This document shows, piece by piece, positions 34,652 to 44,072 of a DNA stretch of 64,000 nucleotides. The position numbers were made by a program, and so were the translations under genes. The first letter of the stretch is position 1; each line of letters opens with the position of its first letter. The notes under the pieces were generated by a model, which worked only from the letters and a program-made list of their open reading frames with translations, was not told the DNA's origin and did not search any database. Location: assembly GCF_900177775.1 (NCBI RefSeq), contig NZ_FXWH01000003.1, forward strand, positions 245,971 to 309,970, read 5' to 3'. The stretch comes from Pseudidiomarina planktonica. Its GTDB lineage: Bacteria; Pseudomonadota; Gammaproteobacteria; Enterobacterales; Alteromonadaceae.

Positions 34652-36336
34652 TCATTGTTATCACTATTAGAGCGGCTGTAACGTTTTTCACCAGCAACAT
34701 AAGTGGCCAAAACGTCGGTTTGCCAAAGTATAGTTGAGTTTACTGAAAAAGGGTCTTGCTCTAACACAATAAAGTCAGCCCATTTACCTGGCTCTAACGA
34801 ACCTAGCGATTGTTCCTGACCGCTGGCATAGGCCGCATCCAGAGTAAAGGCACGCAGTGCTTGCGGTAGCGTCATTTGCTCATGCGCGTACCAACCGCCG
34901 GCTGGATTATTGTCACGGTCCTGACGAGTCACTGCGGCGTGTAAACCAAAGAATGGGTTGGCAAGCTCAACCGGGAAATCGGAACCGGCAGCAATAATAG
35001 TGCCTTGCTCCAACAGGGTTTGCCAGGCGTAAGCGCCTTCCATACGGGCTTTGCCTAAGCGATCTTCAGCCATGTTCTTGTCGCTGGTAGCATGGGTTGG
35101 TTGCATAGAAGCAATCACGTTCAGGCTTTTAAAGCGCTTTAAGTCGTCGGGGTGAACTACCTGCGCGTGTTCAATGCGATGGCGAAGATTACGGCCACCC
35201 ATAGTCTCGTAGGCACGCTCGAACTGATCCAGCGCAATGCGGTTAGCGCGATCGCCAATGGCGTGAATGTTAATCTGGAATCCGGCTGGTATAACTAAGT
35301 CATACAGCTCTTCGATACCTTGCTCAGAAGTCACCATGAGTCCCATTTGATCGTCTGCATCGGAGTATGGTTCCAGTAACGCAGCGCCGCGCGATCCCAG
35401 TGCACCATCGGCGTAAATTTTAACGCTGGCAACGGTGAAGCTTTCGTCAGGGGTGGTAACCGGGCCTTCAGCCAGTAATTCTGGCAAGCGCGGTTCAGTT
35501 GCCGCCAGCATGCCATAAACACGTACCGGTAATTGCTTGTCGGCAGCAAGTTGCTTATACACACTTAATTCTGCGGCGCTAATGCCGGCATCGTGCACGC
35601 CGGTAATACCACGCGCCAGTAAGTGCTCAAAGGCACGTTCAAATGAAGCGCCCAGTTGCTGTGCACTCGGAATAGGGCGGATGCGGTCAACCAGGTTCAT
35701 GGCGTTATCAATCAGCACACCGGTTGGATTGCCATCAGCATCACGCACAATCTCGCCGCCGTCCGGGTCCATGGTATCTGCCGTAATACCGGCCAGCTCT
35801 AATGCTTTGCTGTTGGCCCAACCGGCGTGAGCATCAACGCGGGTAAGCCATACCGGACGTTGTTGAATCACTTCATCCAGCATAGATGCGGTTGGGAAAG
35901 TACGGTCAGGCCAGTTTTCCTGGTTCCAGCCGCGGCCAATAATCCAGGGTTGTTGTTCATTCGCAGTGGCATAGGAAGCGACCCTTGCGACCGCGTCCTG
36001 TGCTGACGTTGCTTCACGTAAGTCAGCTTGTAACAAGTAGTCGCCTAAACCTAGCACATGGCCGTGCGCGTCGGTGATTCCCGGTAAAACGGTTTTGCCG
36101 TTCAGGTCAACTTTCTGATCGGCCTCTGCATAACGTTGTTTTAATTCATCACCGCCAACGGCAACAATGCGGCCATCAGCCACCACCAACACCGAGAATT
36201 CTTTTAACTTGGCATCAGCACCAGGCTGGCCAGTTAATGTGTAGCCATTGGTGTTGAAGTACAGCTGGGTTGCTGCAAGGCTTGGACAAGTGATAAAAAT
36301 ACTGCACAAAACGGCAGCTAAACGTATGCAATTCAT
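34648..36336 (-). CDS. Exported amidohydrolase, YtcJ-like
   Basis: A 562-residue amidohydrolase of the YtcJ/NfdA type. A signal peptide occupies about residues 1-21 (hydrophobic core LAAVLCSIFI, cleavage probably after SLA). The metal HxH is in GITDAHGHVLGLGDY, later ligand motifs are VDAHAG, INIHAIGDRAN and RIEHAQVV, and the last metal Asp is in AAGSDFPVE. Relatives hydrolyse N-substituted amides or formamides; the substrate here is unknown. It is first in the operon with the DUF3369 regulator and pdxH, an association without an obvious logic. Confidence 0.9.
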   Translation of the reverse strand: MNCIRLAAVLCSIFITCPSLAATQLYFNTNGYTLTGQPGADAKLKEFSVLVVADGRIVAVGGDELKQRYAEADQKVDLNGKTVLPGITDAHGHVLGLGDYLLQADLREATSAQDAVARVASYATANEQQPWIIGRGWNQENWPDRTFPTASMLDEVIQQRPVWLTRVDAHAGWANSKALELAGITADTMDPDGGEIVRDADGNPTGVLIDNAMNLVDRIRPIPSAQQLGASFERAFEHLLARGITGVHDAGISAAELSVYKQLAADKQLPVRVYGMLAATEPRLPELLAEGPVTTPDESFTVASVKIYADGALGSRGAALLEPYSDADDQMGLMVTSEQGIEELYDLVIPAGFQINIHAIGDRANRIALDQFERAYETMGGRNLRHRIEHAQVVHPDDLKRFKSLNVIASMQPTHATSDKNMAEDRLGKARMEGAYAWQTLLEQGTIIAAGSDFPVELANPFFGLHAAVTRQDRDNNPAGGWYAHEQMTLPQALRAFTLDAAYASGQEQSLGSLEPGKWADFIVLEQDPFSVNSTILWQTDVLATYVAGEKRYSRSNSDNNE

Positions 36337-36596
36337 ATTAATTTCTCTTTTTTAGGAAGAAAGACAAGTTACTACTCTAACTGCTTTTTGCACGCGGCTT
36401 AAGAAAATGTGTAAAAACTTAATAAATGATTTAGTGTTTTGTTACACTATCGGTCTAATTTGAATCTTTAATTAACATATGTCTAGGTGTTAAAACAGAT
36501 TCGTTTTCAAGGCAAAACTGGCAAATGAATCTGGAAAGGTCTATTGCTATTAGGTGCCAATACTACTTACAGCCTGCAGGAAAATCGATATCGCGC

Positions 36597-37223
36597 ATGA
36601 AAATACTAATTATTGACTCTCAGTTCTTTGTCCGTGCAGGGCTTATTCAACTACTGACTAGTTACACGTCAAATGTAGCAATTTATGAAGCGTCAAGCTT
36701 CTCTGTAGCGGAAGATTATCTAGCCAGCGAGCCTGATTTTAATTTGGTATTTTTGGAAATGGAACTTCCGGATTCGGAAATACGGCCAGCGCTGCAGCGC
36801 TTGAAGCGATACTCGCCGAATGCTCATGTAGTGTTATTTACCTGGCGCAAACCTTTAACTGATGTTCGTCAAGCTTTAGCGGCTGGCGTGCGTAGTTACT
36901 TACCTAAAGATGCCTCTGCCGAGGAAGCCAAGCTGGCAGTAAAGGCATTGTTGAATAACGACCGTTATTTACCCGATGACTCTAGCTTGAGTGAAGTAAA
37001 ACCTTCGCAAGGCAGTGCCGAGAACTTCCTGTCGCCACGGCAGTTGGAAATTATGCAGTTGTTAGCTCAAGGTTTGTCTAACAAGGAAATCGCAAATATT
37101 CTGGGTATTACTGAAGGTACTATTCGGGTTCATTTATCGGCAATTTTCAAAGCCATCAAAGTATCGAATAGAACGGAAGCAACATTGTGGTACCTCTTGC
37201 GGCAGAAAAAGTTGGTTAATTAA
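36597..37223 (+). CDS. LuxR/NarL-family response regulator
   Basis: A 208-residue regulator with a receiver-like domain (about 1-120) and a C-terminal LuxR helix-turn-helix (about 145-205: LSPRQLEIMQLLAQGLSNKEIANILGITEGTIRVHLSAIFKAI). The expected phospho-acceptor position reads VFLEMELPDSE, with Glu in place of Asp, so the receiver may be locked or phosphorylation-independent. The start at 36597 is chosen because the receiver begins MKILIIDSQFF; an ATG at 36525 adds 24 residues unlike the family. Three bases separate it from the DUF1285 gene. Targets unknown; it lies just before the flagellar block. Confidence 0.85.
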   Translation: MKILIIDSQFFVRAGLIQLLTSYTSNVAIYEASSFSVAEDYLASEPDFNLVFLEMELPDSEIRPALQRLKRYSPNAHVVLFTWRKPLTDVRQALAAGVRSYLPKDASAEEAKLAVKALLNNDRYLPDDSSLSEVKPSQGSAENFLSPRQLEIMQLLAQGLSNKEIANILGITEGTIRVHLSAIFKAIKVSNRTEATLWYLLRQKKLVN

Positions 37224-37226
37224 GCC

Positions 37227-37760
37227 ATGCAGTTAGACAAGCTGTTAGCGTCGCTGGAACAGGTTAAGCATGCCCCCACCGAGTTATGGGATCCGCCCGA
37301 TTGCGGCACTGTGCCTATTCATATTAATGAGCGTGGCGAATGGTCTTATCAAAATTCGCCAATTCGCCGTGAAAAATTAGTTCGTTTATTAGCTTCGGTA
37401 TTGGTGAAAGAGGGTGACGATTACTTTTTAGTTACTCCTGTCGAAAAAATGCAGATAACCGTTGCCGACGCGCCATTTTTAATTACCCAGTGGCGCTGGC
37501 ATGGTGACGCTAAGCCCCCAGTTATGCAGCTTACAACCAACATTGGCGATGAATTTCCATTATCTGAACAACATCCTTTGATTGTTAAAAACGGCGTTCC
37601 TTATGTGGATGTTGGACGAGATTTGTTGGCACGAGTACACCGCAACGTATATTATCAATGGGTAGAATCCCTTTTTGAACAGGCGCTTCAGTTAGACGAA
37701 AACGGTCAATTAACGCTGACGAGTGCAGGAAAAAGCTTTAAGCTAGGCAAAGTAGATTAA
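37227..37760 (+). CDS. DUF1285 family protein
   Basis: A 177-residue protein of the DUF1285 family, recognised by the N-terminal PPDCGTVPIHINERGEWSYQNSPIRREKLVRLLASVL and the later FLVTPVEKMQITVADAPFL. Members are small proteobacterial proteins of a beta-rich fold with no proven role. It starts 3 bases after the LuxR-type regulator, so it is translated from the same message. No membrane segment or signal peptide. Confidence 0.88.
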   Translation: MQLDKLLASLEQVKHAPTELWDPPDCGTVPIHINERGEWSYQNSPIRREKLVRLLASVLVKEGDDYFLVTPVEKMQITVADAPFLITQWRWHGDAKPPVMQLTTNIGDEFPLSEQHPLIVKNGVPYVDVGRDLLARVHRNVYYQWVESLFEQALQLDENGQLTLTSAGKSFKLGKVD

Positions 37761-37850
37761 TTTATAACTGACGCACGTTCACCTTGCGTCTGAACTGTCC
37801 TTGGATAAAATGGCACGCAACTTGTGCAGATGTGAAGTACTGTAGGGCTG

Positions 37851-39296
37851 ATGCAGAAATCAAAAACAATTTACATTATCGAGAACTCGCCCGAACGTTT
37901 CCGCCAGTTGGAGACGGTATTGAGCTTTCTTGGTGAAACTGTGGTTGAAACCTCAGCCGCAGAGGTCATTGGCCTTTGCGAAGACACCCTACCTCAGTGC
38001 GTAGTCATGGGCTCAAGCGATCAGCCACTGGCGGAATTAGCGCAACAGCTGCCGGCGTTACCATTTATTGTTGCTGACGAAGGGCAGGAAGAAGCCTTAG
38101 CACTCATGAATGTCGTGGGTAAGCTGCCTCAGCAAGTTAGTTACACCGCACTAACCCAGTTACTTCATTACTGTCAGGAATATCACCGCCATCGCCCGGG
38201 CACGCGTTCAGCAGATACCGATTCTTACTTATTCCGCAGTCTGGTTGGGCGCAGCCGGGCCATTCAGCATGTGCGCAAACTTATTGAACAAGTAGCTGAT
38301 ACTGAAGCGAACGTGATTGTGTTAGGTGAGTCGGGTACTGGTAAAGAAGTAGTCGCCCGCAATATCCATTTTCTGTCTTCACGCCAAAAGGGTCCTTTCG
38401 TACCGGTAAACTGTGGTGCGATACCACCAGATTTGCTGGAAAGTGAGCTCTTTGGTCATGAAAAAGGTGCCTTTACTGGTGCCGTAAGTGCCCGTAAAGG
38501 TCGCTTCGAGTTAGCCGAGGGCGGCACTCTGTTTCTGGATGAAATTGGTGATATGCCACTGCCTATGCAGGTAAAGCTTCTGCGTGTGTTACAAGAGCGT
38601 ACCTTTGAGCGGGTTGGTGGTAACAAAACTATTCAGGCTGATATTCGAGTGGTGGCGGCAACGCACCGCGAGCTTGAGCAAATGATTCTGGACGGCAAAT
38701 TCCGCGAAGATCTGTATTACCGCCTGAACGTATTTCCAATTGAAATGCCGGCCCTGCGTGAGCGCCAGGAAGATGTGATGTTATTGATTCACGAACTGGT
38801 AGCAAGGGTTAAGGCGGAAACCAAGGTGTCGGTTCGTTTTACCGATACCGCGCTGGAGTCACTGCAGTTGCACCGTTGGCAGGGTAACGTACGGGAACTT
38901 TCAAACTTGGTTGAACGTATGGCCATTATGTATCCGAACGGTATCGTTGATGTTGGCGATTTGCCGGTAAAATACCGTCATTTAGATGTGCCTACTATTG
39001 TTCCTGAGTATCCGGAAGAATTGCTCGAACGCGAAGCGCTGTCGGCAATGTTTACCGATGAGAAAGTGCAGGCCGAGGCTGAACTGGCGGCAAACGGGAA
39101 TGGCCTTGGGGTATCATCGCAACTGCCCGACGAAGGTGTGAACTTAAAAGAAATGCTAAGTGAATTGGAAGTTGATTTAATTCGCCAGGCGCTTGAGCAA
39201 CAAGACTGGGTGGTAGCCCGGGCAGCCGAATTATTAGGTATGCGCCGCACCACCTTAGTTGAGAAAATGAAGAAATTTCAGTTAGTCCGCGATTAA
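37851..39296 (+). CDS. flrA: Flagellar master regulator FlrA/FleQ (sigma-54 activator)
   Basis: A 481-residue enhancer-binding protein. The N-terminal FleQ domain (1-~115) looks like a receiver without the phospho-acceptor Asp. The AAA+ domain has Walker A GESGTGKE (159-166), the sigma-54 contact loop GAFTGA (206-211), Walker B LFLDEI, and an arginine finger region. The C-terminal Fis-type HTH ([23 protein letters not shown]) binds DNA. In Vibrio and Pseudomonas this class activates the sigma-54 flagellar genes and responds to c-di-GMP. The targets flrBC and fliE operons follow immediately and have sigma-54 promoters. Confidence 0.96.
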   Translation: MQKSKTIYIIENSPERFRQLETVLSFLGETVVETSAAEVIGLCEDTLPQCVVMGSSDQPLAELAQQLPALPFIVADEGQEEALALMNVVGKLPQQVSYTALTQLLHYCQEYHRHRPGTRSADTDSYLFRSLVGRSRAIQHVRKLIEQVADTEANVIVLGESGTGKEVVARNIHFLSSRQKGPFVPVNCGAIPPDLLESELFGHEKGAFTGAVSARKGRFELAEGGTLFLDEIGDMPLPMQVKLLRVLQERTFERVGGNKTIQADIRVVAATHRELEQMILDGKFREDLYYRLNVFPIEMPALRERQEDVMLLIHELVARVKAETKVSVRFTDTALESLQLHRWQGNVRELSNLVERMAIMYPNGIVDVGDLPVKYRHLDVPTIVPEYPEELLEREALSAMFTDEKVQAEAELAANGNGLGVSSQLPDEGVNLKEMLSELEVDLIRQALEQQDWVVARAAELLGMRRTTLVEKMKKFQLVRD

Positions 39297-39383
39297 CCCG
39301 CCCCAAATAATCACCGCGCCAGAAAATTGGCGCGTGATCTAGCAAACTTTAAAAATAAACCATTGATTTATAACGAATAAAAA

Positions 39384-39399
39384 TGGCACATCAATTGCA
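39384..39399 (+). promoter_or_regulatory. Sigma-54 promoter of flrBC
   Basis: TGGCAC-N5-TTGCA with GG at 39385-39386 and GC at 39397-39398, exactly the -24/-12 spacing. It is 41 bases before the flrB ATG and would be activated by FlrA. Confidence 0.9.
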
Positions 39400-39439
39400 A
39401 AGAATCCGTTAAGTTGAAATAACTAACGGGTTTTTGTCC

Positions 39440-40510
39440 ATGCAAAATGTAATTGCACAATCGGCCGCATCAGCCGCAGCACAATCTCATGTTGATGCCA
39501 TTTTAGAAGCGATGCCTCACGCCATTATTACGCTGAACTCAGCGGGTGTGATTGAGCACGCCAATGCGGCTGCCATTAATCTGTTAAACGATACCCTGGA
39601 AGGCCGCTTGTGGCGTGATGTGGTTGGTGACTTCTTTGCACCACGCGCCGATGACGGTCATGAAGTTTCGTTGCGCAGCGGACGCCGGGTTCGCATCGAT
39701 ATTTCTACCCTGGCGCCAGAGCCGGGTCAGCTTATTGTGCTTACCGATTTAACCGAAACACGCGCCTTGCAGGCGCGTGTTGGTCAAATGCAACGGCTGT
39801 CAGCCATGGGCCGGATGGTTGCGGCACTGGCGCATCAGGTTCGTACACCTTTGTCTGCCGCCATGCTCTACACCGATAATTTAAAGAGTCCGCGCTTACC
39901 GGAAGGCCAGCGCTTACCCTTCTTGGAAAAACTAAGTTCCAGACTGCAAACCTTAGAGCATCAGGTAAACGACATGCTGCTGTTCGCCAAGAGCGGCGAT
40001 CAGCAAGTATTGCAAACCTTCTCGTTAGCTGAACTTATGCAGCAACTGGAACAGCAAACCGAAGCCTATTTGCAGCAGCAACGTGCGCATTTGAATATTC
40101 ACATGCAGCACCCGCAAACCATGCTGCGCGGCAACCTGAACTCGTTGGTTGGTGCGCTTCAGAATCTGGTGATGAATGGTATTCAGGCAAGCTCGGCCGG
40201 CGCCACTATTGATGTTGATGCCACCACCTGCGACGACGCTTTGACTATTGAAGTAAGCGATTACGGTTGTGGCATGGACGAGCAGCAGCAGAAGAACGTA
40301 TTCACCCCTTTCGTTACTACCAAAACTCATGGCACCGGCCTGGGTTTGGCGGTAGTTCAGGCCGTAACCAAATCGCATCAGGGCAACATTCAGGTAGCCA
40401 GCACTGTGGGCGAAGGCACAACCTTCACCATTGAATTGCCAATAGCAACCTTGCCAACTTTTACCCGTCAGGAAACCACGACCCTGCAGAAGGAATTCTC
40501 TTATGTCTGA
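39440..40510 (+). CDS. flrB: Flagellar two-component sensor kinase FlrB/FleS
   Basis: A 356-residue cytoplasmic histidine kinase without membrane segments. An N-terminal PAS domain (about 18-105, AILEAMPHAIITLNSAGVIEHANAAA) is followed by the phospho-acceptor helix with His132 (AALAHQVRTPLSAAM) and a GHKL ATPase domain with N, G1 and G2 boxes (LVMNGIQAS, DYGCGM, GTGLGLAVV). It phosphorylates FlrC to switch on class III flagellar genes. The start at 39440 (ATG) is preferred over a TTG two codons upstream. Its stop overlaps the flrC start by 8 bases. Confidence 0.95.
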   Translation: MQNVIAQSAASAAAQSHVDAILEAMPHAIITLNSAGVIEHANAAAINLLNDTLEGRLWRDVVGDFFAPRADDGHEVSLRSGRRVRIDISTLAPEPGQLIVLTDLTETRALQARVGQMQRLSAMGRMVAALAHQVRTPLSAAMLYTDNLKSPRLPEGQRLPFLEKLSSRLQTLEHQVNDMLLFAKSGDQQVLQTFSLAELMQQLEQQTEAYLQQQRAHLNIHMQHPQTMLRGNLNSLVGALQNLVMNGIQASSAGATIDVDATTCDDALTIEVSDYGCGMDEQQQKNVFTPFVTTKTHGTGLGLAVVQAVTKSHQGNIQVASTVGEGTTFTIELPIATLPTFTRQETTTLQKEFSYV

Positions 40511-41879
40511 AGCCATGCAATCGACTCAGCGCACCTTACTTGTTGTTGAAGATGATGCCGCTCTGCGCGAAGCAATTATTGATACCCTGAGTTTATCGGG
40601 GTATCAGTGTCTGGAAGCTGACAGTGGTGAAGCTGCACTGGTAATGCTGAAACAGCAACCGGTAGAGTTGGTGATCAGCGATGTGCAAATGCCTGGCCTT
40701 GACGGGCTGCAACTGTTACGCAGCATGCGTCACCAGAACATTGATATTCCAACTATTATGATGACCGCTTACGCCAAAGTTGATGACGCGGTAGTGGCCA
40801 TGCGCGAAGGCGCTATTGATTATTTGAGCAAACCATTCTCAACCGAAAGCCTGCAATTATTAGTGGAGCGCTATTTACCAGCCAGTGCCAACAGCACCAA
40901 TGATCCTGTGGTTGGCGATTCACGCAGTCGCGATTTACTGCGGTTGGCGCAGCGCGTGGCGCAAACTCAGGCAACGGTTATGATTTCCGGTCCAAGTGGT
41001 TCTGGTAAAGAAGTGTTGGCGCAGTTTATTCACCGCCAGTCACCGCGCAGTAATGCGCCTTTTGTGGCCATTAACTGTGCTGCCATTCCGGAAAATATGC
41101 TCGAAGCCACTTTATTCGGTTACGAGAAAGGTGCCTTTACCGGTGCTGTTCAAGCTTGTCCGGGCAAATTTGAGCTGGCGCAGGGCGGAACCTTGTTGCT
41201 GGACGAAATCACTGAAATGGATTTGGGCCTGCAAGCCAAGCTGCTGCGCGTATTGCAAGAGCGTCAGGTGGAGCGTATTGGCAGCCGTAAACTTATTCAA
41301 CTGGATGTTCGCATTATTGCAACCAGCAACCGCGACCTGCAGGAAGCGGTTAAATCGGGCGAGTTCCGCGAAGACTTATTCTATCGTTTGAACGTGTTCC
41401 CACTAGCCTGGGTACCACTGGTTGAACGTAAGGGCGACATTTTGCCTTTGGCTGATCATTTGTTGACTCGCCACTGCGAACGCTCCGGCGTGGCCGCGGT
41501 GAAGTTCAGCCCTTGTGCGCATGAAATGCTGTTGCAACATAGCTGGCCGGGCAACGTACGCGAACTGGAGAACGTGATTCAACGCGCGTTAATTCTGCAG
41601 CAAGGTGACACTATTACTGCTGAAGCCCTGATGTTGGATACCGCCAATAAGCTGGCATCTGATACCCCTTCTGATCACGTGTTGCCCGAACAGGTTGCAC
41701 ATAGTGAAGCGCTTGGAGCAGAACTCTGGCAGCAAGAGCGTCAGATTATTCTGGAAACCCTGCAGCGCTTTAAAGGCAAGCGCAAGCCGGTAGCTGAACA
41801 CCTGGGCATTAGCCCCCGAACGCTGCGCTACAAGCTAGCCAAAATGCGCGAAGACGGCATGGTTTTGCCGGGCAGATAA
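40503..41879 (+). CDS. flrC: Flagellar two-component sigma-54 response regulator FlrC/FleR
   Basis: A 458-residue NtrC-type regulator. The receiver domain carries the phospho-acceptor Asp60 (VISDVQMPGLDG), the AAA+ domain has Walker A GPSGSGKE (163-170) and GAFTGA (210-215), and a Fis-type HTH (KGKRKPVAEHLGISPRTLRYKLAKM) ends the protein. Phosphorylated by FlrB, it activates hook and basal-body operons from sigma-54 promoters such as the one before fliE. AAGGAA stands before the ATG inside the end of flrB. Confidence 0.96.
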   Translation: MSEAMQSTQRTLLVVEDDAALREAIIDTLSLSGYQCLEADSGEAALVMLKQQPVELVISDVQMPGLDGLQLLRSMRHQNIDIPTIMMTAYAKVDDAVVAMREGAIDYLSKPFSTESLQLLVERYLPASANSTNDPVVGDSRSRDLLRLAQRVAQTQATVMISGPSGSGKEVLAQFIHRQSPRSNAPFVAINCAAIPENMLEATLFGYEKGAFTGAVQACPGKFELAQGGTLLLDEITEMDLGLQAKLLRVLQERQVERIGSRKLIQLDVRIIATSNRDLQEAVKSGEFREDLFYRLNVFPLAWVPLVERKGDILPLADHLLTRHCERSGVAAVKFSPCAHEMLLQHSWPGNVRELENVIQRALILQQGDTITAEALMLDTANKLASDTPSDHVLPEQVAHSEALGAELWQQERQIILETLQRFKGKRKPVAEHLGISPRTLRYKLAKMREDGMVLPGR

Positions 41880-41883
41880 ATGC

Positions 41884-41899
41884 TGGCACTACCTTTGCA
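41884..41899 (+). promoter_or_regulatory. Sigma-54 promoter of the fliE operon
   Basis: TGGCAC-N5-TTGCAT with GG (41885-41886) and GC (41897-41898) at the exact -24/-12 spacing, in the 84-base gap between flrC and fliE. Confidence 0.9.
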
Positions 41900-41963
41900 T
41901 AGTCTTAACAAAGAGCCTCTGATTAGGGGTTAAGAACCGCAAAATTTTGACGCCGAGGCTGTT

Positions 41964-42305
41964 ATGGATATTAAATCATCTGCTATGTTCGCTGAACTAC
42001 AAAGTATGGCTCAGCAAGTTCGTCCCCCCGCTGAGCAAGGGCTTGAAGTAAGTTCCTTAAATCAGGTTGGGAATACGTCGCAGTCTGACTTTTCCGGCTT
42101 ACTGAAAGGCGCCATTGATAACGTCAATGCGTTGTCGAAAACCACCGGCGATTTGCGCGAGCGAATGGAGCTTGGCGATCCGTCAGTCACCTTGGAACAA
42201 ACCATGATAGCCAGTCAAAAATCCGGCATCGCTTTTGAAGCCACTATTCAGGTGCGCAACAAAATGGTGGAAGCTTATAAAGAAATTATGGCGATGCCGG
42301 TTTAA
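41964..42305 (+). CDS. fliE: Flagellar hook-basal body protein FliE
   Basis: A 113-residue rod-junction protein linking the MS ring to the rod. The C-terminal half (DPSVTLEQTMIASQKSGIAFEATIQVRNKMVEAYKEIMAMPV) is the conserved FliE core; the N-terminus is variable as usual. It is the first gene of the long export and basal-body operon and lies 65 bases after its sigma-54 promoter. Confidence 0.95.
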   Translation: MDIKSSAMFAELQSMAQQVRPPAEQGLEVSSLNQVGNTSQSDFSGLLKGAIDNVNALSKTTGDLRERMELGDPSVTLEQTMIASQKSGIAFEATIQVRNKMVEAYKEIMAMPV

Positions 42306-42356
42306 GCATAAACGGCTGTTCGACAAGCATTTAGCAAGAATTAGTGGAGATATAGC

Positions 42357-44072
42357 GTGGCTGAATCAACCGATTTAATGGTCGCAGACAAAGATAACGA
42401 CAATGACGCTTACGAGAGCGGTCTTGGCGATGAGAAAAAGTCCGGCCTAATGAGCTCGTTCGGTGATTTTGATGTTCTGCGTCAGGTTATTCTGGTGCTG
42501 GCACTTGCCATTTGTATCGCCATTGCCGTGTTTGTCATGTTGTGGGCGCAGGAGCCAACCTACCGCCCGTTAGCTAAAATGGATACCGAGCAGCTAATTT
42601 CCACGCTCGATTATTTAGATGCCAACTCAATTGACTATAAAGTTGAAGGCAACACGGTTTTTGTTACTGAGCACGAATACGATTCGATTAAACTGGAAAT
42701 GACCCGCAGCGGCATTGACTATGGTCGTGAAGCCGATGGCTCCGAGCTATTGTTAATGGAGCAGGGGTTTGGTGTTAGTCAGCGGCTGGAAAAACAGCGC
42801 TTAATGCTGGCACGCGAACAACAACTTGCTAGTGCTATTTCACAAATGGAAGCCATTCGCTCAGCCCGCGTATTGTTAGCTCTGCCAAAAGAGAATGTGT
42901 TTGCCCGCCGGGAGAAAGAGCCAAGCGCGTCGGTGATGCTGAACGTGCGTAGTGCCAATGCGCTGAAAGAAGAAGAAATTGCTTCTATTGTCGACATGGT
43001 GGCTTCTGCCGTAACCGGTCTGGCACCTAATCAAGTAACAGTAACTGACCAAAATGGCCGGTTGCTGAATTCGGGTTCACAAACCGAACTATCCAGTCGT
43101 AGCAGCCGTGAATACAAGCTCGAGCGTCGTCGTGAAGAAGAATATCTGAATAAAATTGATGGCATTCTTATTCCCGTGCTGGGTTACGATAACTACACAG
43201 CGCAAGTTGACGTGGCTATGGATTTTTCCACGCAAGAACAAACTCAGCGCACCTTTAATCCGGACATGCCGGCGGTGCGCAGTGAAATGCTGATTGAGAA
43301 TAATAGCTCGGGTGGCACTGTGGCCGGTATTCCTGGCGCTTTGACTAACCAACCGCCATTGGATGCGAATATTCCTGAGCAAGCTGTGGGTACTGGTGCG
43401 GCAACTGGGCAAAGTTCGGGTAGTAATCATTCCGAAACCACCCGCAACTATGAGCTCGACAGCACTACCAGTTATACGCGTCAGCAAACCGGCACTATTA
43501 AACGTTTGAGTGTGTCTGTTGCGGTAGACTATAAAGAGGGTGTAAACGCCGAAGGTGAGCGTGAATTGACTCCGCGCAGCGCTGAAGAGCTTGCGAACAT
43601 TCGCCGTCTGCTGCAAGGTGGGGTTGGCTTTAATATCAATCGTGGTGATACCGTTGAAGTTATTACGGTACCATTTGCTGAACTACCTGAAATTACTGTG
43701 TCTGAACCCGCTATTTGGGAAGACCCTTGGTTCTGGCGTGGCGTGCGTCTGGTTATTGGCGGCCTGGTTATTATCGTACTCATTCTGACGGTAGTGCGGC
43801 CAATGCTGAAACGTCTGATTGACCCTGCCAGCGGTGATTCTGATGGCCTGGATGATATGCTTGCCAGAGACGATGATCTCGGTGACGAAACTATTGATAT
43901 GTTGTCAGCTGAATTTGATCAGGATGCGGTTGGATTTGCCGCCGACGGACGCCTGCAGCTGCCGGACTTACACAAAGATGAAGACTTGTTGAAAGCGGTT
44001 CGGGCACTGGTTGCCAATGAACCTGAGTTGTCCTCACAGGTCGTTAAATCATGGTTGAATGAAGATGCCTAA
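42357..44072 (+). CDS. fliF: Flagellar MS-ring protein FliF
   Basis: A 571-residue inner-membrane ring protein. Transmembrane segments lie at about 45-65 (VILVLALAICIAIAVFVML) and 460-480 (GVRLVIGGLVIIVLILTVV). Between them are the YscJ-like ring-building motifs (YRPLAKMDTEQLISTLDYLDA, GFGVSQRLEKQRLMLAREQQLASAI) and a Gly/Ser/Asn-rich linker. The acidic C-terminal tail binds FliG. The start is GTG with GGAG upstream. Its end overlaps fliG by 14 bases. Confidence 0.97.
   Translation: MAESTDLMVADKDNDNDAYESGLGDEKKSGLMSSFGDFDVLRQVILVLALAICIAIAVFVMLWAQEPTYRPLAKMDTEQLISTLDYLDANSIDYKVEGNTVFVTEHEYDSIKLEMTRSGIDYGREADGSELLLMEQGFGVSQRLEKQRLMLAREQQLASAISQMEAIRSARVLLALPKENVFARREKEPSASVMLNVRSANALKEEEIASIVDMVASAVTGLAPNQVTVTDQNGRLLNSGSQTELSSRSSREYKLERRREEEYLNKIDGILIPVLGYDNYTAQVDVAMDFSTQEQTQRTFNPDMPAVRSEMLIENNSSGGTVAGIPGALTNQPPLDANIPEQAVGTGAATGQSSGSNHSETTRNYELDSTTSYTRQQTGTIKRLSVSVAVDYKEGVNAEGERELTPRSAEELANIRRLLQGGVGFNINRGDTVEVITVPFAELPEITVSEPAIWEDPWFWRGVRLVIGGLVIIVLILTVVRPMLKRLIDPASGDSDGLDDMLARDDDLGDETIDMLSAEFDQDAVGFAADGRLQLPDLHKDEDLLKAVRALVANEPELSSQVVKSWLNEDA

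Noticed and set aside
37811..37828. Sigma-54-like TGGCACG before flrA
   Set aside because: The -12 element reads GT instead of GC at the required spacing, unlike the two perfect sites downstream. flrA is normally read by sigma-70.
43089..43616. Antisense open frame of 175 codons inside fliF
   Set aside because: It is a shadow of a well-conserved coding region, with no RBS or family likeness. The same goes for the long antisense frames inside fliP (52474-52962) and fliR (53583-54050).
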